Positions 45,138 through 56,507 are shown, numbered from the stretch's first letter. The stretch is DNA of 64,000 bases from Fragum whitleyi (GCA_948146395.1 OX411551.1:63569346-63633345); one strand, 5' to 3'. Notes: a model not told the origin generated them from the sequence alone. Numbers and translations are program-made.

Positions 45138-45495
45138 ACCCTATGATATGAGTTCTCATTTGAATCATCAAATTAGTCTAAGTACCAACAACCAATAGAG
45201 GTTGTATAATAAAGTGTAAATGGAATATTCAAATCTTAAATTCAAAATACTCCCTCTATCTGTAATTACAGTACCTTTAGTTATAAAGTATGAACCATAC
45301 ATTTATCAGAAGTACATATAAGAGGGGGTAAAGAAAGTCTAAAATCTATATTTCTCAATAAAACCCTATGTTATGGGTACTTGTTAGAATTGTCTCAATG
45401 AGACAATTCTAATAAGTGCCATCAACATAGGGTTTATAATATCATTTTTAAATTACTTTGATCTTAAATCCAAACCATCCCCTGTATGCATAGTT
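45138..45495. mobile_element. Two fold-backs of family kappa
   Basis: 45322-45495 is well preserved: agagggggtaaagaaagtct, aaccctatgttatgggtact, central gtctcaatgagac, then catcaacatagggttt. 45138-45250 holds a weaker copy (aaccctatgatatgagttct). Confidence 0.7.
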
Positions 45496-46069
45496 GCATA
45501 GTTGATGCATCTAGCTTTCCATGCATAAAATAATTGAATAATTGATTTGGTCTGTCATATATTAAAGACTACTTCTGCTAATTCCTAATTCCATCATGCA
45601 AATGTAACTGTAACTGCTGGTTTTTTTTGGTTTTTTTTTTAAATAACATAAATTGTCATTATAACAATGCATCAAAACTTTATTTATGCGCAATATTGAA
45701 GTCTGTTCAAATTTATTTTAACCAATTTATGCTCACTGCATTAAACATCAGGGGATTATATTGTTGAATCTCTTATTACAAAAACATACCCAACATCAAA
45801 ATCTGAATCAAATACAAAATACAGAAAAATTAAAAGCTTTTTAAAGAGATTACCAAGTAAAATGACAGAATGGTTTCCATGTTTGAATTTCTTTTTTAAC
45901 TACTTTGGAGAACAAATTTCTAACAAGCTTATGTTTTCATAGATCATTATGGTTCAGTCTATATTATGATCCTTTGGAATGATGCTTTATGCAAGGGCCT
46001 AACTCCCCTTACGCAATTTAGGCAAGTGCGTAAAAGAAATAATCCTCTGTTGAAAAATATAGAGGATGA
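45496..46069. other. LIM-gene intron, nothing recognised
   Basis: AT-rich DNA without recognised structure. Confidence 0.4.
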
Positions 46070-46132
46070 ATGATCAAAGCATCGTTTCTACAGCTTGTTC
46101 AAGCTGTAGTTACGATGTTTTGATTATTCACC
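46070..46132. mobile_element. Small fold-back, family delta
   Basis: gatcaaagcatcgtttctac, apex agcttgttcaagct, then gtagttacgatgttttgatt. Confidence 0.75.
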
Positions 46133-46688
46133 AACGCTCAAATCATTAAAAGGGATTGAACGGAGGGCATTCATCTTTGGTCACAGTTCTCATATCACCT
46201 TTATCCTATATATTATTTGGTTGTTACCTTCTGAGTGTGTATAAATTTCAAAGTCCTAGATACGCCTATGCAATATGAATATCTAATTAAAATAGTATAA
46301 TTTTTTAAAAACAGGGACATTATAAACTATAAAATTTATACTTTTGGTTTTCATACCCTAAAATTATAACTAAAATAAAATTCTTAGAAACAAAAGAATA
46401 TACAGTAGAATCAAACAGGCTTGTTAGCATAACAGAAAAAGAAGAGTGTGCAAAAAAGATATAACATAGCGATGAAAATGAATCTATTGTTTGAGGCTTG
46501 CTTAAGTACTTCCCTAGCTACAAGGTTTAGCAAACAATTTACTAATTTATTTTATTCATTTATACCTCTCAAATTTGCTCTGACTACCATGTCAGAAGTA
46601 CGTAAGCAAGCTTCAAACAAGTTCTTCATTTTGATATGAGCAACATAAGACAGTGTGCACGATTATAGAGTGAAGGAAGGTAGATTAC

Positions 46689-46718
46689 CTCGTGTTCAGG
46701 TGGGGAGGGGGTGTCGTC
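46689..46718 (-). CDS. LIMA1: LIMA1/EPLIN-like gene: candidate 30-nt microexon
   Basis: On the - strand the acceptor ttctgtattttcaag precedes 46718 and the donor gtaatc follows 46689. The 30 bases read DDTPSPPEHE in phase 0 at both ends, so they fit between the big exon (ending phase 0 at 50383) and the LIM exon (starting phase 0 at 30400), and can be skipped without a shift. The GC content is far above the surrounding intron. Proline/acidic composition resembles linkers before the LIM domain in EPLIN. It is only ten residues, so the call depends on the splice sites and phase. Confidence 0.6.
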
Positions 46719-46949
46719 CTTGAAAATACAGAAGGAAAGAGTTGCTGTGTGAAGTGTAACACATATACAACACATAAACAACATATACAACACATATAAT
46801 TGTACATAGAAGAATTCATCCATGGAGGGCAAGCCCAACCTTTTAACAGTAACAGAAGTCCTTACTCCTAAGGCCCTAATGAAAAATTTTTAAATTGATC
46901 AATGTCAAATTGATCTTTCAAAAGTGGTAATGCACAATCAAAAAACTTT

Positions 46950-47232
46950 TAATCCTTGTCATGCTGATACAAGAACCTTTAATATTCCTAATTGACAGGA
47001 GGTATAGACAAAATCAGCCCACACATCGATAGTCAGTGCGAAACAGTTGTAATTGCCTATAAACATATAGGCAGTTACAACTGTTTCGTGCCAAGCCATG
47101 GACATATGCTCAGAATGATCTAAGTCTATATCTCCTTTTTTCCTTTTTAAATCTTTTTATTTCCCAGTGCTTTTTGCACTTTGATTTCGATGCAATTTTG
47201 CCTTGACTTTATATTCAGTATGACTAGGGTGA
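46950..47232. mobile_element. Fold-back theta with alpha inserted at its centre
   Basis: taatccttgtcatgctgata on the left, attcagtatgactagggt on the right. The central hairpin (consensus gcacatatgtgc) is split by alpha copy 6. Confidence 0.8.
47026..47101. mobile_element. Palindromic mini-element alpha, copy 6, with ACAT duplication
   Basis: CGATAGTCAGTGCGAAACAG through the apex to GTTTCGTGCCAAGCCATGG. ACAT is present on both sides; other theta copies have a single ACAT there. Confidence 0.85.
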
Positions 47233-47381
47233 GAAGCATGAAGCCAGACGAATGAAATGTATAAGTTCAACTGTTTATCAATTCAAAACATTTTGGATGA
47301 AGGAAAATTACTTCTTATAGCAATTTTTCCCTTCTTCCATAATGTTTCCTCTGACCATGTCAAGGAATTGCAAGAACTCAA

Positions 47382-47662
47382 TTGATTGATTGATTGAATG
47401 GAGTTTAACACAGCTTTCAACATTTTTGCAGTTAAAACAAGGGGGCTGGAGCACCTTACAACGGTTTCCTGGTGTTTCTCTCACCAGTACAACCACCACA
47501 TCCTTTCCTAGCAGCTGCTATCTCAAATAGGTCTATGATTATCATGCAATTGGTTAGAGACAAATAGTATGACAGAATGAGTGCCCCCATTAGGAATCGA
47601 ACCCAGAACCTCTAGATTGACAGTCCGACATGCTACCAAATATGGTATGACGGCGGCAGCAT
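47382..47662 (-). mobile_element. Full-length tRNA-derived SINE
   Basis: Body and head complete (ggaatcgaacccagaacctc in + sense). The duplication GAACTCAA is at 47374-47381 and 47663-47670. Confidence 0.88.
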
Positions 47663-48049
47663 GAACTCAAAGTTGCCAACAATTTCATTTTCTGTGGATC
47701 ACAAAAGAAATAAAATGTCTACAATATCAAGAGCAAAATGTTGTGTCTAAAACAGATTTCTATAAAGAGGAAGTTATTTCATGAAATATGAAAACTATAT
47801 CTGATCATTAAATTCCTATGTTATTGGTACTTAAAGGAATAATCTCTTACAGAGGATTCCAATAATTACCTGCAAAATACGGTTGAATGAGAAATATCAT
47901 TTTTAGATCAGCATCATCTCTTTTTTCCTTGAACCTTGCTATAGCATAATGAAGATGTAGTTATATGAAATTGTGTTCACCAACAAAAGACATTCAGAAT
48001 TTTGCCTCAACACAAAGTTTCAGACTGGCAACAAAATGACTAGACTGTC

Positions 48050-48366
48050 GAAAAGCAAACTAATACCCTTCTACAATTGCTTGTAAATTAATGTGAAAAA
48101 GCTATTTTCCATCAAAGGGCCACATCTCTGTCAAAAGTCAATGGATCGTAACCCAAAATCACTTGCACATCCCTACCTGATACTGATCACATTATTCTGT
48201 AAAATTTCAATGAAACTCATCTATTAGATGCTGAGAAATTGAGCAAACAAAAAATGCTACAGAAAGATGAATTGACTGACAGACCTACAGATGGAGGTAT
48301 GGACCAACCGATCGACAAGCTGACTCGTCAATACCCCCCTAACATTGTTTATGGGGGTATAATAAG
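48050..48366. mobile_element. Element with taccccc / gggggta ends, related to E
   Basis: Starts near actaatacccttctacaatt and ends aatacccccctaacattgtt, tatgggggtataa. Contains gaccaaccgatcgacaag, similar to the end region of E copies. Confidence 0.5.
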
Positions 48367-48949
48367 AAAGAGAAAAAACAAACAACAGAAACAGTGAATT
48401 TAAATAAGAAAAAAAATCTTTATCTTGTTACAATGAGGTATTGTGTGACGATGGGTTCGATATTATTCTGATTTTTGTCAATAACTTCCGAATATTAATA
48501 ATCCATATTGCATGAATAGTTGTATTATTATAATCATCAAAGAAGAAAGAATATCCTTAAATATCATCTTCATATCAATGGTAGTTAATTATTTCATGCT
48601 TTAATATTAGAATATATCAGAGTATCTTTGTATCTTTCAAAATCTCTTGAAATGTTTTCATGCAATTATCAGGTTAGGTTAGTGTATTTGAGGATTTTTT
48701 GTATATCAAGGGAGGTAGCTCTTGTAAATTTTCTGGTTTATAGCAGGAGTGATGTCCCTTACTACACTAACCCTTCGTTTTGGCTACAAAAAGAGAAAAA
48801 CAATATAAAGAAGCTAAAAGTTTTGCCCTTATCATTTAAAGGTTTAAACTAAATAGATAATAATAAAATATCCGAACTCGTTTGCTTTTCTTACAAAACC
48901 ACCTTGGTTGTCAGTTATTCTGGTCAGGCTGTGTAGATAGAAAAGGGGC
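48367..48949. other. LIM-gene intron, nothing recognised
   Basis: AT-rich; no recognised structure. Confidence 0.4.
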
Positions 48950-49160
48950 CTGATTTACTAAACATCTTACAGTAATTTTTTGCGTAAAGCTTCTACAGTA
49001 GGAACTTAATATGGAATTTTGCCTTGGATCATCACATTGGAAACATCATTAGAAGATGATTCCAATGAGATATTGCATAGCGATTAATAAAAACACCAGG
49101 TATGATTGTGATTATGACTTACGATCAATTTTTTCATAAGACGTTTAGTAAAATGGGCCC
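48950..49160. mobile_element. Fold-back MITE, family zeta
   Basis: Ends gatttactaaacatcttaca and ataagacgtttagtaaaatg; central catcattagaagatgattcc. Confidence 0.8.
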
Positions 49161-50283
49161 CAGAGCCTTAACTTTGTTCATAAGTGACATTGCTGGAAAA
49201 ATCACACGCAACCTTTCTCTTTTTTGCTAACTTAATCTCATGAAGTTGAAGTTATTTTCAAATTAATAAAAAATACCAGTAAACAATAAAATTGAATAAT
49301 TGAAAAAAAATCAAATTGGATACATTACATTGAAATAAATTGTTACAACATGTTTTATTTTTTATCCATCTTCATTAATATTCATTTATGATATTTCAAT
49401 ATGATACAGAAAACTTAACTTGGTTAATGTTATTTTCATTTGAATATATGTATTTGGTTATTGTGTTAAGTATATATAGATAGATATGTATTTGTTACAA
49501 AGTATCCTGAAAATTAAAGTCAATTATCTGCAAACATTTGTAGTCAACCAGTTTTTAATTTAGGTTTGAAATACGCTACATTCTTCTTAAATGCTTTCTC
49601 TCAAAATTAATCTTTTTTTCTTTAATATTGAAAATTTGAATATAGAAGATCTATATTGTTGTCCTTAAGAAACAAAGCTAAATGCAAATTGAACTCACTA
49701 ACCTCAAATATGCAACATTATGCAAAATCAAACAATTGAAATTAGTGTCCCTATACATTTTGTCAAATATTCAATCAAATAGCCCCATAGTTTACAAATA
49801 TTTTGAGGCTCATTGATTACAGATTTATTAACAGAAAAGTTGGCAAGGTGTGATGCCTTATCTGAAAAAAAATTTCTGTAAGTTTATACATGCATTTGCA
49901 TTGAACCAATTTTTGAGTGTAATTGCAAAAGTACAGAGACACTAGGGTCAAAACATCAGATAAGAGCAAATGATGATTATCAAAGCCTTTTAATATGTTG
50001 TGGGTCCTTAACAAAATTGGAATCATGTGGTTGAGTACCCACATGTTAGGATTTGATGTACAATAACTGGTGTGTTTTTACATTTTGAACGGAAATAATT
50101 GTCTCAAAGGCTTTTCTTAGGTTCAAACAGAAACACAAATAAGAAATGAAGAGATTTTATGGGGGTATGAAACTAAAAACCTAATTACACTATGAATTTG
50201 CAAAGCATATTCACAAATTAGTCATTTGCTCCATCTGAGGCTTTACGTGAGTTTAAACCAAAGCTCAACTATCTAACTTATTT
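49161..50283. other. LIM-gene intron, nothing recognised
   Basis: AT-rich. No exon or repeat recognised. Confidence 0.4.
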
Positions 50284-50360
50284 CGATGGCTCAGAATAAA
50301 ACAGTTGTAACTGCCTATAAAAATATAGGCAGTTACAACTGTTTCGCACTGGGTCATCAA
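50284..50360. mobile_element. Palindromic mini-element alpha, copy 7, beside a splice donor
   Basis: cgatggctcagaataaaaca through the apex cctataaaaatatagg to gtttcgcactgggtcatc. It lies 22 bp inside the intron from the donor of the large exon (50383). Confidence 0.88.
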
Positions 50361-50382
50361 TATCAAATACATTTATTCCTAC

Positions 50383-52152
50383 CTTTCTTGTGATTGGAGC
50401 TTGTGATTGTTCATCTTCCTTCGCCTTTTCTTGTATGGCTTTAAACTTCTGTAACATACTCAAGGTGGTGTTTTTAGCGGGAAGACCCTGCTCCCAGTCT
50501 GTGTCTGATTCTCGATACACGTCTTTTCGCTGTTCTGGATTGCTCTCAAAGATTCCCGGCGATGTTTGTTCCTGGTATTGTTCTGGAAGATCAGATGGAT
50601 GAACGCCATTTTGTTGTCCGGCTGGCGATTTGGGACTTAGTATGGTGCGAGTATCTCTTGGCGGTGTGAACTCTTTGAATTTTGATGGACTCTCGGATTT
50701 TGAATTTTTGGCACTTTCGTTTTCGAGCTGTTTAAACTTTGATACCAGATTCCTGGCCATGCCCTTTTCTGGTAGTTCTTGTTCCGGACTCAACGATTCT
50801 CGCTGTTGTCGTGGAATATCTGCAACTGATTTTCCTGGCGTACTTTCTAGAACACCTGACTCAGACTGCACTTGTTCAATAACTAAATGTTCTTTTGGTG
50901 CATTTTCATACACACCAGATTCAGGGGGTGGGGTAAACTCTTTGTATTTTTTTGTTGGAGAACTAGACGGAGAATTTTCTGCTGACTGGATTTGCTTGAA
51001 CTTCTCCAACATATTTCTGGCTGTTCCTTGTTCTGGCATCTCGTCCACAGTTTTGTCAGCATTACGTATGACATCAGGTCTGTTTACTGGCTCATTCTCT
51101 AAAACTCCTGCAACAGTTTTACCAGGAGACCCCTCTCTGGGTGGTGTGAACTCCTTTCTATAATCAGGAGCTTTAGGTGAACCTCCAGTCTTCTCAAATT
51201 CCTTAAATCGTTCCATCGTTTTCTTGGCAGCACCAGATTCTGGTTTATAATCCTCCTGTTGGTCACCACTTCTGACAACCTCCTTCGGTATAACAGGTTC
51301 ATTCTCAAACTCTCCTTCTTCCAATTTAGGAGAAAATCGCTCCAAATATCCCTTTTGCTCGCGGGGCTTTGGTTCATACGATGTTGTTCTCTTTGGTGAA
51401 GGTGGTGGCTGATTCACTGTCTCTGATTCTAATTGTTTGAATTTTGAAAGTAGATTTTTGGCCATTCCACTTTCAGGCAGGACTTCTTCCGCTTTATCAC
51501 CTGACCTGACGACATCCTCCTCCCCTTTTGGAACATTTTCAAAAACTCCTGTTTCTACTTTAGTTTCATCGTATGTTATATGTTCACCACGAGGTTCACT
51601 TACATATTCCACTTTACCAGATGTATCGGGAGTTAGTTCACGCTTTTCACGTGCTTTATATGCACTTGATTCAGTCTCGATTTCCTTAAACTTACTAAGA
51701 ACATTTTTAGTGTAACCCTTTTCTACTTGAACATCTTCTGATTTGTCTCCACAACGCACAACATCTTCCTTTGATTCAGGTGTGCTTTCAAACACTCCTT
51801 CGTCAGACTTATTTTCATATACTAGATTCCTCTGTTCAGGTACGTTTTCATATTCCACTTTTTCATCTCTCGGTGGTGAGACACGTTTTTTACTCGTTTT
51901 CACTTGGGACGATTCTTCTTGTAATGATTTAAATTTGTTCAAGAGATTTTTGGCCATCCCAATCTCTGGCAGTTCCTCCTTCTGTTGGTCAGTCTCCTTG
52001 ACCACATCTTCGTTGACCGTCGGTGTGTTTTCAAACTCGCCCCCTTCATCATATTCATCTTTAACAGAGGTCTTTTTTGGTGTTGAGTCAGAGTCGTTTA
52101 TAGCACCAGTCTCAAACTTCTCTCGGAAATTATTCAACTCAGCAAATTTTAC
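50383..52152 (-). CDS. LIMA1: LIMA1/EPLIN-like gene: large repeat-bearing exon
   Basis: 590 codons with phase 0 at both ends. On the - strand the acceptor cattgtag precedes 52152 (VKFAELNNFREKFETG) and the donor gtagga follows 50383 (QAPITRK). The exon holds seven copies of a composite unit of about 80-90 residues. Each pairs an acidic motif of the form G-(V/E)-F-E-N-x-P-x4-(D/E)-V-V-R with a basic helix such as PESGMAKNLLSKFKQLE. Spacers are rich in S, P, E and K. It is hydrophilic and probably disordered apart from the short helices. The FExxP core loosely recalls Xin-type actin-binding repeats; an actin-binding or scaffolding role is inference. The family call comes from the linked LIM domain. 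Frames on the opposite strand are open but have no support. Confidence 0.88.
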
Positions 52153-52714
52153 CTACAATGTTGAAAAAGAGAAGCTCATAAAACCTGTTTAACTTTAAAT
52201 AATCATAAAGCTGGTTTTCAATGACCAATCTAAGTCAATAATTTTGTGTTCGTCTTTGAGTAACATACTTAGGGCTCTGATTTGATATTGTGTCCTACCA
52301 AAGCCCTTAGCAAGAAATCTCTAGTTGGACTTTTATGTCAGTTTATATGAGAGATAAATCTATCAAATGGAGAATGCCAATTTCTTTACAATAATTCAAA
52401 TGAGAAACTATTAGCAACTTTGTCCTACAAGTTTATTCATCCAGTAGCTATTGTTTTTTTGTTTAATCTTTTGATTAAGAATGGCATTTAGTTTATTATT
52501 GATGACAGTTAACCATAAATAATTCAAAGAAATTAAGTTATTATTCTTTATCAGGAAAGCAATTTCAAATGCATGATCTTACTCTTCCACGAACTTTAAA
52601 AGGCATTTTAAGGTTTAAATTTTACTTTTTGTCACAATAAATTGACTGTTAAAGCTAAAGTAAGAAATTTCTTTATAAAAACAAGCCAGTGATCATGTGC
52701 AGAAGTGATAAAAA
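52153..52714. other. LIM-gene intron, nothing recognised
   Basis: AT-rich intron between the large exon and 54312. Confidence 0.4.
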
Positions 52715-52880
52715 GCAGAGCTACAGATAGAGGGGTATTTTGGTTTGCAAATTCAAATATTTCATAAGTCCTTGCTCAATCCCAATGTTTTGGCACTCAT
52801 TTGAAATGTCTCATCGATACAATTCTAATGAGTGCCCACAAAATAAAAAACTTAGACTGGCTTTACCCCCTCTAATCTGG
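52715..52880. mobile_element. Fold-back MITE, family kappa
   Basis: cagatagaggggtattttgg on the left, the core gtctcatcgatac, and actggctttaccccctcta on the right. Confidence 0.7.
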
Positions 52881-53655
52881 CCTCGTGAAAAACCATAAAA
52901 TGTTATGGAAAGCATGCATGATGAATATATGAAGGGCTTTGAAAATAAAACAAAGTTCTATTTCTACAAAGAGAATAAAATGAAAAGCAAAATTTTGTGC
53001 ATATGACAATCAATTTTTACTCCATTGTGTGTATCAGAGTTTAGTGCAATCTAAATGAAGATAACTTTTTTTTATGATTGAAAGATCTAAAGATTGACTT
53101 GTAAGTGCAACTGTGCAAAGCATGCATAAATTCATACAAAAGCCAGTGGAGTTAAAACAAAAGAAAAACTTTAAGTATATAAATTATTTAAGTATTGAAT
53201 TGACAAAAATGATTACCATTTGGATGAGAAAAATTGAACCTCTGTTGAAATCATTGATTTGTAGGGGATGGGAGTTTATCAAATGATTCAAGTTGTCAAA
53301 AAATTATGCAAAAAAATGGCAAATTTTGACGTCATAAGAGAGTGGATTTATTTAAGAACTTGGGGTTCTATTAGATTTTTTAGGGTACATATATGTGGAA
53401 TAGAATCTTAGGAAAAATAGGTTTACAAGCTGCAAGGTGTCAATGCCAGGGAAAGATAATGGTTCAAAAGTTGAGTTACGATATGTGCAGGGTGCTGGAG
53501 TTTCCATGGAAAAGAGGTATGGACAGACTTAAATACAGAGGTACATATGACTAAGCTTGTAAAACATGGACAAATTGAAAGGACAGGGCACAGATTTCCA
53601 AGTTTAGAGTGAGGAAAGTGAGACATACATTACAACATTGAACTTAAAACTAAAC
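52881..53655. other. LIM-gene intron, nothing recognised
   Basis: AT-rich; no recognised structure. Confidence 0.4.
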
Positions 53656-53790
53656 AGCCCCGTGTTCAGGATAACAAAATGGTGCAAACTATTTGTAAAT
53701 CATACCCTGCTTTGCACATGCATTTATGTGCAAAAAAGGGTATAATTGACATACAATTTGCAAGGCTTTGTAATCCTGGGCAGAGGACTG
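53656..53790. mobile_element. Fold-back MITE, family gamma
   Basis: gccccgtgttcaggataaca on the left, gctttgtaatcctgggca on the right, apex tttgcacatgcatttatgtg. Confidence 0.75.
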
Positions 53791-54311
53791 GTCTACAAGT
53801 TTGGAATTTAGAGTGCAGATAAGTGCAGAACAACATAGGGATGCAAATACAAGCAAGATTCAGAGTTATACATACTGAATGTCTTTGGTTTTTGGTAGAT
53901 CTACTCCCATATATCATAAATAACTAACATTTGAGAACTTCAATTATTACTCCAAATTAATTTGTTCACACATAAAATTTTAACAGATCCATTCTTGGAA
54001 AGTTACCATTTTTTATATTGTAAAGGAAAAGGAAACATATTATGAAATCAATTTTCAAATGGGAAAAGTGAAAATCTAGTGCAACATTTCGGGACAGTTA
54101 GAAATGAAAAAAAAAATTTTAGGGGTAAAAACCTAAATGATAAAATTATAAATAACTAAAGAAAGTTAGTCAAAAATAATTTCATTCAAATAACAAATAA
54201 TGTCTGTAATTTTAGTAACTTAAATTTGTAGTGATGAAATGATAGAATTTTCAAGGGTTATTTATTTCTCATCCATATAGGATTACTAAGCAATTGTGAT
54301 TTATCCAAAAC

Positions 54312-54441
54312 TTCGGACATTTTCTTCAGTAAAGTGTTGGTTGACAATTCAGTATATACCTCCTCCTTCTCGCGTGTTTCACGATACACATTAGGGTCTC
54401 GTATCACCTCGTCTTCTGGAACACCATTCTCTTTAACCTCA
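54312..54441 (-). CDS. LIMA1: LIMA1/EPLIN-like gene: exon with a divergent first repeat
   Basis: On the - strand the acceptor gtgtattttcag precedes 54441. The first base completes a codon from the 28-nt exon at 59745, and the exon reads EVKENGVPEDEVIRD, PNVYRETREKEEVY and TELSTNTLLKKMSE. The pattern (EN-x-P ... V-Y-R-E ... short helix LLKKM) is a degenerate copy of the unit repeated in the large exon. I place the donor after GAA at 54312 because phase 0 is needed by the exon at 52152. The donor gttttg is weak. A stronger-looking gtaatc after 54287 is out of phase, and a GAG-GAG/gtatat site inside the exon is also in phase. The right border is firm; the left border is uncertain. Confidence 0.75.
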
Positions 54442-54511
54442 CTGAAAATACACAAATATTGAAGATTCAGGATTTCATCCTCTATGTAAGGGATGACATT
54501 CTAAACTGTTG

Positions 54512-54658
54512 CCCTTTGCCTTCGGCCTCGGACAGCATTTCAAAAGTTGTCATCCCCGGGCCCTTTGCCTTCGGCCTCGGGCAGCATTTCAAAAGTTGTC
54601 ATCCCCGGGCCCTTTGCCTTCGGCCTCGGGCAGCATTTCAAAAGTTGTAATCCTGGTC
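54512..54658. repeat. GC-rich tandem repeat, 49-bp unit, 3 copies
   Basis: ccctttgccttcggcctcgg occurs at 54512, 54561 and 54610, exactly 49 bp apart, with gcagcatttcaaaagttgt between. It is unusually GC-rich for this intron and lies about 70 bp upstream of the 54312-54441 exon. Confidence 0.9.
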
Positions 54659-54865
54659 CTCTAGATTGACAGTCTAGGTTTAGATGACCAATGCACTTAC
54701 AACTGAGACAACGAAGATCTTCCCTGACACAGTGCTCAGGCATTGTCTTTAAGGAGGTATCATAATACATTCCCTCTTAAGAGTAATCATATGGTGATGA
54801 CATAAGTATTTAGGTGGCTGTGTGCAATATGCACTACTAAAGTCAGTAAAAAATCTAAAAACTAG
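54659..54865. other. LIM-gene intron, possible SINE-head relic
   Basis: tcctctagattgacagtcta resembles the SINE head words at 47600-47625. Nothing else is recognised. Confidence 0.35.
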
Positions 54866-55991
54866 AAAGCCATGAATGGCTTGAGTCGCTCCACAGGCTT
54901 GAAATTCTTGTAATAGCAAATCTAAGTTTTGACTAGATTTTTAGATATTTTGGGTACTACTGATGTTGAAATGATTTTCAAAGTTTCCACTATATAACAT
55001 AAAGAGAAATGACCTCCGCCCATAAAATACATATTTTTCATCCAATGACAATAATTTTTGGCTGCATGATAATGAGTCACCCAAGGATCATACTAATGAA
55101 GTTTGATTGATATCCATCAGTTACATTTTGAGACTAGAAAGCCATGAATGGCTTGAGTCGCTCCACAGGCTTGAAATTTTTGAAATAGCAAATCTAAGGC
55201 TTGACTAGATTTTAAGATATTTTGGGTTCTACTGATGTTGAAATGATTTTCAAAAATGCCACTTTATAACAAATAGAAAAATGACCTCTGCCCATAAAAT
55301 ACATATTTTTCATCTGATCACAATAATTTTTGGCAGACTGATAAATCTTCACCCAAGGATCATTCCAGTGAAATTTGGTAGATATCCATGGATTACATTC
55401 TGAGAAAATGATTTTCAAAGTTTCCACTATATAACATATAGAGAAATGACCTCTGCCCATAAAATGCATATTTTTCATCCGATCACAATAATTTTTGGTA
55501 CACTGATAAAGGGTCCACCAAGGATCTTTCCAGTGAAATTTGGTTGATATCCATCGATTAAATTCTGAGAAAATGATTTGCAAAGTTTCCACTATATAAC
55601 ATATAGATAAATGACCTCCGCCCATAAAATGCATATTTATCATCCGTTCACAATAATTCTTGGTAGACTGATAAAGGGTCACCCAAGGATTATTCATGTA
55701 AAATTTAATTGGTATCCATCAATTAGAATCTGAGAAAACTCACTTTTTACCATATTTGGAAATTAGCCACGCCCATTAAATCCATGTTTTTCATTGGATC
55801 AAAATTTCTTGAACATCTTTGAAAGAGGGTCACCCAAGGAGCATTCCTGTGAAGTTTGGTTGAAATTCATCCAGTAGTTTCTGAGGAGAAGATTTTTAAA
55901 GAAAACGTTTACGACCACACGGACGGACGGACGCACGACGGACACATTGCCATGACAATAGCCCCAGTGGCTTTCAGCCAGTGGAGCTAAA
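54866..55991. mobile_element. Element A: a short copy followed by a longer copy
   Basis: The start word ctagaaagccatgaatggct occurs at 54866 and again at 55134. The first copy has about one core unit. The second has three to four units of about 165 bp (tttccactatataacatata, gaaatttggttgatatccat) and ends with GGAC/GCAC simple repeat and agccccagtggctttcagcc, agtggagct. Confidence 0.85.
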
Positions 55992-56016
55992 AGATTGTTC
56001 ATTTGTTATTCTTACC

Positions 56017-56068
56017 AGTTACATGTTCCAGAACTAACTCAATCGGCGTACTTGATACCCGACCAGAC
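56017..56068 (-). CDS. Possible small exon (candidate only)
   Basis: On the - strand, a tag acceptor (gtgactatcgctag) and the donor gtaaga enclose 52 bases with one open frame, reading SGRVSSTPIELVLEHVT plus one base. GC content is raised compared with the flanks. The exit phase (1) does not fit the 54441 exon, so it cannot be an ordinary internal exon of the model given here. It could be part of another isoform, 5' UTR, or chance. Confidence 0.22.
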
Positions 56069-56077
56069 TAGCGATAG

Positions 56078-56300
56078 TCACAAGCGACAGGATGGAGTGA
56101 TAGACGAGATAAAAGAGAAAGATAGGGAGGAAGAGAGAAAGATACTAGAATTATGATAGACACAAAGGGATGGGAATGAATTAGTTTTGAAAAAGTTATA
56201 AAATAACATAGATAAAGGAGAAACAAATACTGTGATTTGGATGAAATTTGAGGGAGGGCATCTTTGGAAAGACTGAGAAGGGGGGGGGGGGGGGGGTGAA
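56078..56300. other. Purine-rich stretch ending in a 17-nt G tract
   Basis: gagataaaagagaaagatag and similar purine runs precede a run of G at 56280-56296. Purine/pyrimidine asymmetry on one strand can favour triplex DNA; no gene is seen. Confidence 0.6.
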
Positions 56301-56468
56301 GTGATTGATTTCGGAGAAAATGTCTCCAAATAGATGAAAACAAACAATGATGTATTGCTCTTTAGGCACTCAAAGAACTTGAAACGTATTTCTTTACTCT
56401 GACAAAACTATTTCTCGAATATTGAATAAAAAAAGAAAGCGTTGATAATGTGTTTTATGTTGACTTAC

Positions 56469-56507
56469 GGCGAGGTGGCAACCAGAAAGTAGTCCAGTCC
56501 ATTTGTG
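56469..56507 (-). CDS. LIMA1: LIMA1/EPLIN-like gene: possible 39-nt cassette exon
   Basis: On the - strand, acceptor attattttcacgag and a consensus donor gtaagt border 39 bases reading TNGLDYFLVATS between a leading base and two trailing bases. The phases match: AA from the 28-nt exon plus C gives Asn, and CC plus T of the 54441 exon gives Pro. As 39 is a multiple of three it can be included or skipped in frame. The GC content is higher than its surroundings. Support is splice sites, phase and composition only. Confidence 0.4.

Noticed and set aside
50390..52192. Open frames on the + strand opposite the large exon
   Set aside because: They are shadows of the - strand coding exon, whose composition, splice sites and repeats are well supported.
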